Source: Chloroflexota bacterium
GTDB taxonomy: Bacteria; Chloroflexota; Dehalococcoidia; Lucifugimonadales; Lucifugimonadaceae
Assembly: GCA_029262715.1 (NCBI GenBank)
Contig: JAJCYX010000120.1
Coordinates: forward strand, 1-6,130
Direction of reading: 5' to 3'
DNA: 6,130 nucleotides
The notes beneath the pieces are model-generated. The model was not told where the DNA came from. It saw only the letters and a list, made by a program, of their open reading frames with translations, and did not search any database. This document shows positions 1 to 5,074 of the stretch, piece after piece. The first letter of the stretch is position 1. Every line of letters begins with the position of its first letter. Made by a program: the position numbers and the translations under genes.

Positions 1-1315
1 GCGCTACGGCGCCGAGTACAGAACTGTCGATATTCCGACGAGACTCGATTTCTCCAAAGAAGGCGGGTTTGCCGGGGCGATCGAGAAGTGCAACGGCGTT
101 GGTGATTGCCGCAAGGTGAATGCGGGAGCGATGTGCCCGTCATATCAGGCAACGAGAGAAGAGGAGCACTCGACCCGTGGCAGGGCGAACTCGCTCCGTG
201 CGGCGATATCCGGTGTACTGCCGATAGAGCAGCTCAATTCGAAGCGAATGTTCGACGTGCTCGACCTCTGCCTTGAGTGCAAGTCTTGCAAGTCCGAATG
301 CCCGTCCAATGTAGATATGGCGAAGATCAAGTACGAGTTCCTCAACACGTACTACAAGAGTCACAGGGTTCCCATTCGCTCGAGGGTCGTCGCAAACATT
401 CACAAACTCAATTCGCTTGGGGCAGGGCCGCAGGCAGTGATTGCCAACGCAATGAACCGCTCGTTCATTGGCCGCTGGTTCTCGGACAAGGTCTTGAAGA
501 TGGACCATCGCAGAGCGCTGCCACCGATCGTCAGGCAGACGTTTGAGAGCTGGTTCAAGAAGCACAAGCCAAACACGACAGGCACTCGCGGCAAGGTGGT
601 CTTCTTCCACGACACCTTCATCAACTTCAATCACCCGGAAGCTGGAATCGGTGCGACGCGGCTGCTGGAAGCGCTTGGCTACGAAGTTGTGCTCGCTGAC
701 CGCAAATGCTGCGGCCGGCCAATGGTCTCTAAGGGGCTGCTGGACATGGCGGCCACGAATGCTCGCTACAACGTCGACTCGCTTTACGAGCAGATTGCTG
801 GCGGCGCGAAGATCGTTGGTTGCGAGTCGAGTTGCATGATGGCGATCAAGGACGAGTATCCGGACCTGCTGGCTGGTGACGAAAAGGCTAAAGCTGTTGC
901 CGATTCCGTGATGATGATCGAGGAGCTGCTCGCTGAGACCGCCGATGACGGCAAGCAGCAGATCGCATGGAACGAGTCGGTTGCAAAAGACGTGCAACTA
1001 TTTGTTCATTGCCACGAGCGCGCACTCGTTGGCACGCAGTCGGCTCTCAATGTGCTTAACCTGCCACCAAGTTTCAACGCTTCGTTGATCGATGCCGGTT
1101 GCTGCGGAATGGCAGGGTCGTTCGGCTTCGAGAAGGAGCACTACGAGGTGTCGATGAAGATCGGTGAAGAGCGACTCTTCCCTGCTATCAGGTTGTCAGC
1201 AGCAGATTCGGAGATAGCAATCACCGGTGTTTCGTGCAGACAGCAGATTGAGGATGGCACGGACCGCAAACCACGCTTCCTGACTGAGGTTCTTGCCGAA
1301 GGGCTGCCGGACTAG
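1..1315 (+). CDS. FAD-linked oxidoreductase, C-terminal Fe-S/CCG portion (5' truncated)
   Basis: The reading frame is open from base 2 to the TAG at 1313-1315, giving 437 visible residues; the start and the FAD-binding domain lie left of the window. Near visible residues 30-46 is a first iron-sulfur motif (CNGVGDCRK, then MCPSY). At residues 90-101 is a second, CxxCxxCxxxCP (CLECKSCKSECP), as in ferredoxin-type 4Fe-4S domains. Two CCG domains follow: CCGRPM near 236, GCESSC further on, HCHERAL near 337, and GCCGMAGSFG near 367, as in GlpC/heterodisulfide-reductase-like subunits. This order matches the large fused FAD-binding oxidase/Fe-S proteins (GlcD-GlcF-like or YdiJ-like, about 1000 residues) that oxidise 2-hydroxyacids such as D-lactate, glycolate or 2-hydroxyglutarate and pass electrons to the respiratory chain. 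The substrate cannot be read from this half. A GTG at 116 is only Val39 of the frame and is not the start, since it would remove the first Fe-S motif. Confidence 0.9.
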   Translation, partial: RYGAEYRTVDIPTRLDFSKEGGFAGAIEKCNGVGDCRKVNAGAMCPSYQATREEEHSTRGRANSLRAAISGVLPIEQLNSKRMFDVLDLCLECKSCKSECPSNVDMAKIKYEFLNTYYKSHRVPIRSRVVANIHKLNSLGAGPQAVIANAMNRSFIGRWFSDKVLKMDHRRALPPIVRQTFESWFKKHKPNTTGTRGKVVFFHDTFINFNHPEAGIGATRLLEALGYEVVLADRKCCGRPMVSKGLLDMAATNARYNVDSLYEQIAGGAKIVGCESSCMMAIKDEYPDLLAGDEKAKAVADSVMMIEELLAETADDGKQQIAWNESVAKDVQLFVHCHERALVGTQSALNVLNLPPSFNASLIDAGCCGMAGSFGFEKEHYEVSMKIGEERLFPAIRLSAADSEIAITGVSCRQQIEDGTDRKPRFLTEVLAEGLPD

Positions 1316-1370
1316 CCGGTAGCTCACATTTCGCTCACCGGATTTCGCCCGCTGGGCAGACCGCATCAGA

Positions 1371-1376
1371 TATGAT
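1371..1376 (+). promoter_or_regulatory. Possible -10 hexamer upstream of the universal stress gene
   Basis: TATGAT differs from the consensus TATAAT at one position. It lies 44 nt before the TTG start at 1420, which would leave a leader of roughly 35-40 nt. I see no convincing -35 box 16-18 nt upstream, so this is weak. It overlaps the ATG at 1372, the alternative start of the next gene; if it is a real -10 box, that ATG cannot be the start. Confidence 0.25.
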
Positions 1377-1407
1377 TTCCGAAGCGCAGCCAGAGGGTAA
1401 CCACGGC

Positions 1408-1413
1408 AAGGAG
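1408..1413 (+). promoter_or_regulatory. Ribosome binding site (AAGGAG) that selects the TTG start
   Basis: AAGGAG is a near-perfect Shine-Dalgarno sequence with a 6-nt spacer to the TTG at 1420. The in-frame ATG at 1372 has no comparable purine-rich site upstream, so this site favours the TTG start. Confidence 0.7.
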
Positions 1414-1419
1414 TCTGCA

Positions 1420-2241
1420 TTGGCCGAGACGGCGATCAACAAAATACTTGTGCCGCTGGACGGCTCTCGTCTTGCCGAGGCGATGGTTCCCTATGCCACC
1501 GGGCTTGCGAAGGCGGCCGGAGCCGGAATCGTCCTGTTCCAGGCTGTCCCGTTGCACGGCAATACTGAAACCGCCGCTGCTTACCTGGAAGGCGTAGCTT
1601 CCGGTCTGCGTCAGAGCGGGATTGGCGTAGCGACCGACACCAGTGAAGGCGACATAGCCCAGGAGATCGTCGGCGCGGCAAGACGCTACGAGGCGAGCTT
1701 TATCGTCATGACAGGCCACGCTTCTGATCAGGGCCGTAAGGATCTCCTCGGCTCGACGGCGCACTCGGTACTCAAGATCTGTACAACGCCAGTCATAGTC
1801 GTTCCTCTCAATTTCACGACCTACGCGCAGCCTTCGGCAATCGTCATCGGCCACGACGGCACGGTGAACTCGCAGGCCGTTCTGGGTCCGGCGGTAGCAC
1901 TCGCACGGGCGATCACAAGCGAACTGGTGCTGGTGCGATCCGTCGACCCGGTCACGGGGCTTGGCGGTGCAGCGAAGTACTACAGCGCTGTGGACGATTT
2001 CGCTGAAACCGACCTGAACTCACTGCGAGACGAGCTTGCAAGTTCTGGGCTGAACGTTAAAACCCATGTTGGCAAGCGACCTGCCGAATTGGAACTGCTG
2101 GCTATTGCCGATTCCCAGTTAGGCTCAATCATCGCGGTTTCCACTCGTAGCCTGAGCGCAGAGGTGAACGTTCTCGGTTCTGTCACGGACCGCCTCGTCC
2201 GCTCGCAAACGCACGCAGTGCTGGCTGTTCCTGAGAGTTAA
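1420..2241 (+). CDS. Tandem universal stress protein (two UspA domains)
   Basis: The 273-residue product from TTG 1420 contains two UspA folds. Domain 1 is about residues 6-130 and opens with the typical strand-and-Asp start (KILVPLDGS). Domain 2 is about residues 139-273 and opens with AIVIGHDGT. Both end in the family's last helix and strand (LGSTAHSVLKICTTPVIVVP near 110; LGSVTDRLVRS, then AVLAVP near 252). The nucleotide-binding signature G-x2-G-x9-G(S/T) is only partly kept: the terminal GS is present in both domains, but the earlier glycines are displaced in domain 1 and missing in domain 2, so ATP binding is uncertain. The protein has no membrane segment and is cytoplasmic. Tandem Usp proteins are linked to stress and energy-state responses, with no single assigned reaction. 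Starting at ATG 1372 would add 16 residues unlike the family; the strong ribosome binding site favours TTG. The gene ends in TAA, 55 nt before the next gene. Confidence 0.88.
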   Translation: MAETAINKILVPLDGSRLAEAMVPYATGLAKAAGAGIVLFQAVPLHGNTETAAAYLEGVASGLRQSGIGVATDTSEGDIAQEIVGAARRYEASFIVMTGHASDQGRKDLLGSTAHSVLKICTTPVIVVPLNFTTYAQPSAIVIGHDGTVNSQAVLGPAVALARAITSELVLVRSVDPVTGLGGAAKYYSAVDDFAETDLNSLRDELASSGLNVKTHVGKRPAELELLAIADSQLGSIIAVSTRSLSAEVNVLGSVTDRLVRSQTHAVLAVPES

Positions 2242-2296
2242 GAAGTTCTTGCGGATTGAGTAGCGCTTTGCAGTTACTCTCACCGTAGGAATATCT

Positions 2297-3829
2297 ATGC
2301 TTCTCCGGCAATTTCGACAAAAACGTGCGCTATTCGTTGCAACTCTCTCGATTGCAATGGCGATAGTTGTCGCATGCGGCTCATCAGGAAACGCTGTCGA
2401 ATCAACGACCGAGCCGCTGGCCGACGTGGCGTCACAGGCCTCACCCTCCCCGGCCACAATCGGCCCATCAACACCCAGCCCGAGCGCAACATCTATCTCA
2501 GGTCTATCACCAGAAGAGTTGCTCGACCGTCTGTTCGTGTACGACCGCCGTGAGCAGCGAATCATCGTCTCTCCCGAAGCTGTCGATGCCGCGCTTGCAA
2601 CCGGTGACGAACGGTTCCTGCCGCCACTCGTCGAGCTCACACGCTGGGTACTGTTGTTCCCCGAACGAAACTCGGTCCAGGTCGCGCTGAACCACCTGAC
2701 CGAACAGAGCTACGAAGGCTACGATTTCTTCAACTGGTACTCGTGGCTCGGTCGAAATTACGAAGGTGAAGAGTTCGACAACTATCCCGCCTGGAAGGCC
2801 CGGCTTTACAACCACATCGACCCTCGGTTCAAGCAGTGGTTCTTCAACGACGTCGAGTCCGAGATACCGCTCTGGACGGCGCAGTGGGGCGGAGTGAGTT
2901 CAGACGGCATTCCGCCACTCGACAATCCGCGCATGATCCCGGCAAAAGACGCCATATTCATGGAAGCTGACGAGCAGGTGTTCGGGGTTTCCATAAACGG
3001 TGATACACGCGCTTACCCGCTCCGCTTCATGAACTGGCACGAGATGGCGAACGACGTGGTGGGAGGGAAGCCAGTAACGCTGGCCTATTGAACGCTCTGC
3101 GGATCGGGCGTCCTGTACGACGCCGAGCTTGACGGAGAGGTTCTGAGCTTCGCGTCGTCCGGCTTCCTGTATCAGTCGAACAAGCTGATGTTCGATCGGG
3201 AAAGCCGTTCTATCTGGCACTCGCTGACAGGTGAGCCAGTGCTCGGGCCACTGGTCGGTAGTGGTAAGGAGTTGGAACTGCTTCCACTGACGGTGACCAC
3301 TTGGGGCGAATGGACAACCGAGCATCCGGACACTGTGACCATTGCGTTCAACACAGGCTTTCAGCGTCCGTATGTGAAGCCGGGAGACCCGGGCGCCGCT
3401 TACAACACCTACTTCTCGGAAGAGAGGCTGATGTTTCCGGTCTTTGACCTAAACCCCCTCCTGAGCCCGAAGACATCGGTGTACGCGCTGCGAGCGGCCG
3501 GTGAGTCGAAGGCGTATCCGATCGACGTTGTCACCGAAGAACGTGTCATCAACGATCTGTTCTCATCGATGGGCATCGTTGTGGTTGGCGACCCCGATGC
3601 AAGGTCTGCGCGTGTGTACAAGCGCGGCGACCGCACGTTCAGGCCGGGCTCGGATGCTCGCACATTACTAGATGAAGAGGACAGGGAGTGGCGAGTTGCC
3701 GAAGAGCAGCTTGAGCCTCCTGCTGGATCTGGCGAAGTGGCCCTGGAACGAGTTCCCGGACACCAGGCGTTCTGGTTCGGCTGGACCAACTTCTACCCGG
3801 AGACTGAGCTGTATGTGCCGGTTGGGTAG
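2297..3829 (+). CDS. DUF3179 lipoprotein with in-frame TGA, candidate selenoprotein
   Basis: The frame from ATG 2297 (TAGGA six bases upstream) to TAG 3827-3829 is 511 codons with a single internal stop, TGA, at codon 265. A lipoprotein signal is clear: basic RQKR, a hydrophobic helix and a lipobox VVAC with Cys27, then a Ser/Thr/Pro-rich linker to about residue 70. A helical region follows. The DUF3179 domain runs from about residue 226 to the end. Its family hallmarks are AYPL, the WHEMANDVVGGKPVTLAY stretch, the position of the CxxCG motif (here TGA-T-L-C-G), LYQSNKLMFDRESRSIW, ELLPLTVTTWGEW and a C-terminal HQAFWFGW. From memory, family members read TYCPLCG where this gene has AY-stop-TLCG, so the TGA replaces the first cysteine. 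The downstream half is intact and family-like, which argues against an old pseudogene. The family's biochemical function is not established. The protein would be membrane-anchored and outside the cytoplasm. Alternatives are a recent nonsense mutation or a base error. Confidence 0.8.
3089..3091 (+). other. In-frame TGA, candidate selenocysteine codon (residue 265)
   Basis: The TGA lies between LAY and TLCG, at the first Cys of the DUF3179 CxxCG motif, giving UxxC. Cys-to-Sec exchange in CxxC redox motifs is the classic pattern of bacterial selenoproteins. TGA is not reassigned generally here: the - strand kinase gene ends with TGA and tryptophan is encoded by TGG throughout. A single base change from TGC or TGT would give the same sequence, so a nonsense mutation is the competing explanation. 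Confidence 0.6.
3107..3124 (+). promoter_or_regulatory. SECIS-like hairpin just downstream of the TGA
   Basis: GGCGTC (3107-3112) and GACGCC (3119-3124) form a perfect 6-bp stem around the loop CTGTAC. The loop begins 21 nt after the TGA; in E. coli fdhF, by my count, the equivalent gap is 18 nt. With a bulged G at 3106, the stem can be extended by C3105-G3125 and U3104-A3126. Alternatively GCTC (3094-3097) can pair with GAGC (3125-3128). The loop contains GU, a feature used by SelB, but its G is the third loop base rather than one of the first two, which is a mild mismatch to the usual bacterial SECIS model. The hairpin lies inside coding sequence and could be coincidental. Confidence 0.45.
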
Positions 3830-3931
3830 ATTGTCGCCGAATGGCTCACACGCTCTCTGGCCCAGCGCGGTAAACTGACCGCAAGTCCAGTCCGCCAGAC
3901 GGCCAATACAGCGCATTAGCGCAATGAATCT

Positions 3932-3935
3932 GGAG
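3932..3935 (+). promoter_or_regulatory. Ribosome binding site (GGAG) for the transaldolase-like gene
   Basis: GGAG stands 8 nt before ATG 3944. The in-frame GTG at 3935 overlaps this site and cannot use it, so ATG 3944 is the better start. Confidence 0.6.
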
Positions 3936-3943
3936 TGCCAGCC

Positions 3944-4708
3944 ATGACCACCACTCAGCACACAAACGGCGCAATACCTGCCGTGATGCCGGCGAACACC
4001 AGGCGCAAGCTGGAGCGCGGCCCTGCGATCTGGCTGGCCGGTGACCCTGAAGACCTGAAAGAGTGGATGCCACGAGGCGCAGCGGGCATCGTGACTAACA
4101 CCGTGGTGCTCAACGACATGGTGAAGAAGTACGGTCAGCTCACGGAAGTTGTGCAGCGCTACCTCGATATCACAGACAAGCCGGTGGCGATCGAGATTGA
4201 CGGCCACTCGACCCAGGAGCTCCTGGATGTCGGCGAGGTGTTCGTAAAGATGGCTCCGGGCCAGATCATTCTGAAGATTCCGACGACCGAGTATGCCCTC
4301 GACGCATTCGCCGAACTGAAGAAGCAGGGTGTGGAGACGTACTGCACGACCGTATTCACACTGGCACAGGCCGCAGCTGTGGCGCAGGCCGGTGTGACGC
4401 ACGTACTGCCGTTCTGTGAGCCTTTCCGTGAGGTTGGTGGTGACCCGACGAAGCTGATTCGTGAGTGCCGGGCGATGTTCGATGGCTGGAAAGATCGGCC
4501 TTATCTGACCGCTGCTCTTGTGAGGTCAGTAGAGACGGCCGAGGCGTGTCTGAAGGATGGCGCTGACGGCATCATCATCTTCTGGCCGATCTTCCGGGAC
4601 ATGCTGCTGAGTAAGCAGACGACGGAATGGAACGCGACGTTCCTGGACCAGTGGAACCAGATGTACGACGCAGGTCTGCTGGAAGGCATTCCGGTAGTAC
4701 GGCACTAG
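3944..4708 (+). CDS. Transaldolase / fructose-6-phosphate aldolase family protein, divergent
   Basis: The 254-residue product looks like a class I aldolase TIM barrel of the transaldolase family. The Schiff-base lysine is seen as ILKIPTT (Lys111), followed by the family pattern GVETYCTTVFTLAQAAAVAQAGVTHVLPF and, near the C-terminus, a segment matching the usual HPLTD...F..DW (here KQTTEWNATFLDQW). Family members with the usual residues transfer dihydroxyacetone units (pentose phosphate pathway) or cleave/form fructose 6-phosphate. Several usual residues differ here by my remembered alignment to E. coli FSA: the TTNPS motif is VTNTV, the phosphate-binding Arg (APYVNRID) is replaced by Pro (LPFCEPF), and the phosphate-binding Ser (LAASFK) by Leu (TAALVR). 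An N-terminal extension of about 25 residues precedes the barrel. The fold call is firm; the substrate is not. It lies 114 nt after the DUF3179 gene and is the last gene of the + strand run. Confidence 0.8.
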   Translation: MTTTQHTNGAIPAVMPANTRRKLERGPAIWLAGDPEDLKEWMPRGAAGIVTNTVVLNDMVKKYGQLTEVVQRYLDITDKPVAIEIDGHSTQELLDVGEVFVKMAPGQIILKIPTTEYALDAFAELKKQGVETYCTTVFTLAQAAAVAQAGVTHVLPFCEPFREVGGDPTKLIRECRAMFDGWKDRPYLTAALVRSVETAEACLKDGADGIIIFWPIFRDMLLSKQTTEWNATFLDQWNQMYDAGLLEGIPVVRH

Positions 4709-4710
4709 GG

Positions 4711-4725
4711 GCGGCGTACCGCGTT
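4711..4725 (+). terminator. Possible weak intrinsic terminator after the transaldolase-like gene
   Basis: GCGG and CCGC form a 4-bp stem around CGTA only two bases after the TAG stop, followed by G and a run of five T. The T-run and position fit a terminator; the stem is short for one. The same block recurs at 4881, so it may instead be part of a repeat. Confidence 0.35.
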
Positions 4726-4727
4726 TT
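4711..4727 (+). repeat. Direct repeat, copy 1
   Basis: GCGGCGTACCGCGTTTT matches 16 of 17 bases with the block at 4881-4897, exactly 170 bases downstream. Confidence 0.7.
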
Positions 4728-4782
4728 TCCGGTGGGTCACGAGTAATCGTTGGAATGATTAAGCGGCTGTGTCACATTTGTT

Positions 4783-4805
4783 CTCCCTCCCAAAATGGGA
4801 GGGAG
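4783..4805. repeat. Perfect 10-bp inverted repeat with AAA loop
   Basis: CTCCCTCCCA (4783-4792) and TGGGAGGGAG (4796-4805) are exact reverse complements separated by AAA. The stem is strong, but neither strand has a T-run after it, so it is not a standard intrinsic terminator. It could act as a transcript-end stabiliser or be part of a palindromic repeat family. Confidence 0.85.
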
Positions 4806-4817
4806 TTAGAGGGTGGG
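4797..4817 (+). other. G-quadruplex motif (G3N1G3N7G3N1G3)
   Basis: Four GGG runs lie at 4797-4799, 4801-4803, 4811-4813 and 4815-4817, with loops of 1, 7 and 1 bases, which satisfies the canonical quadruplex pattern. The first two runs are also the 3' arm of the preceding inverted repeat, so hairpin and quadruplex would exclude each other. Confidence 0.6.
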
Positions 4818-4834
4818 TCGGACATCCCCAACAA

Positions 4835-4874
4835 CCTTCGCCCTGAGCCGGGATACCCGCTTGCGGGTCGAGGG
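4835..4874. repeat. REP-like imperfect palindrome
   Basis: The arm CCTTCGCCC (4835-4843) pairs with GGGTCGAGGG (4865-4874) with one bulged T and one G-T wobble. Inside and overlapping are two alternative short hairpins, CGGG/CCCG (4849-4859) and ACCCGC/GCGGGT (4855-4868). Its reverse complement contains GGCTCAGGGCGAAGG, which recurs on the + strand at 5026-5040. Confidence 0.65.
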
Positions 4875-4880
4875 ATCTGA

Positions 4881-4897
4881 GCGGCGTGCCGCGTTTT
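4881..4897 (+). repeat. Direct repeat, copy 2
   Basis: GCGGCGTGCCGCGTTTT differs from copy 1 (4711-4727) at one base. Similarity fades after the T-run. Confidence 0.7.
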
Positions 4898-4920
4898 CTG
4901 GTGTCGCACGGTCACCTGAA

Positions 4921-4945
4921 TCATTCTGAATCGAATTCAGAATGA
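4921..4945. repeat. Perfect 11-bp inverted repeat with CGA loop
   Basis: TCATTCTGAAT (4921-4931) and ATTCAGAATGA (4935-4945) are exact reverse complements around CGA. The core resembles the ATTCTGAA/TTCAGAAT palindromes found dispersed in many bacterial genomes; its copy number here cannot be judged from one window. Confidence 0.85.
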
Positions 4946-5013
4946 CGGGTGCGTAGTTGTTGGCATGTCCTGGTGATATCAAGTCTTGTGTTTGAGTTTG
5001 CCCCGCACACCGG

Positions 5014-5040
5014 GTCCTTCGCGCTGGCTCAGGACGAAGG
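5014..5040. repeat. REP-like palindrome, inverted copy of the 4835 element
   Basis: CCTTCG (5016-5021) pairs with CGAAGG (5035-5040), and GTCCT (5014-5018) can pair with AGGAC (5031-5035) as an alternative. GGCTCAGGACGAAGG (5026-5040) is the reverse complement of 4835-4849 with one mismatch, so the two elements form an inverted pair about 200 bp apart. It lies 34 nt beyond the stop codon of the - strand kinase gene. Confidence 0.65.
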
Positions 5041-5074
5041 GTGGGTGCGGTTCGGGTTTTACGGAGCCAGAGAG

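Larger units (their letters stand above)
4709..5074 (+). other. Repeat-rich convergent intergenic region, no gene seen
   Basis: This 366-nt gap separates two convergent genes. The short open frames that cross it on either strand have no ribosome binding site, no recognisable protein features and run through palindromes, so I call no gene. It holds a weak terminator-like element, a direct repeat, four palindromic elements and a G-quadruplex motif, listed separately. The density suggests REP-like or miniature-element debris, a common content of convergent gaps. Confidence 0.7.

Noticed and set aside
140..997. Long open frame on the - strand opposite the oxidoreductase
   Set aside because: It lies wholly antisense to a gene with clear Fe-S and CCG motifs, and its translation has no recognisable features; it is a codon-bias shadow.
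1316..1345. CCGGT/ACCGG inverted repeat after the oxidoreductase stop
   Set aside because: A 5-bp stem with a long loop and no T-run is too weak to call a terminator.
2232..2282. TGAGAGT/ACTCTCA 7-bp inverted repeat around the end of the stress gene
   Set aside because: The loop is 37 nt, the arm overlaps coding sequence, and no T-run follows; it could easily be chance.
3089..3091. General reassignment of TGA to an amino acid in this organism
   Set aside because: The - strand kinase gene ends at TGA (5077-5075), TGG is used for Trp throughout, and no other gene in the window has an internal TGA.
3188..3829. Separate downstream gene starting at ATG 3188 after the TGA
   Set aside because: There is no ribosome binding site before 3188, and the family-like sequence is continuous from before the TGA through 3092-3187. 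The two parts are one protein.
3668..4402. Long open frame on the - strand spanning the DUF3179 end and the transaldolase-like gene
   Set aside because: It is antisense to two well-supported genes and the gap between them, with no family-like motif.
4709..5074. CRISPR array or attachment site
   Set aside because: Repeats are too few, of different types and irregularly spaced; no tRNA or integrase is nearby.
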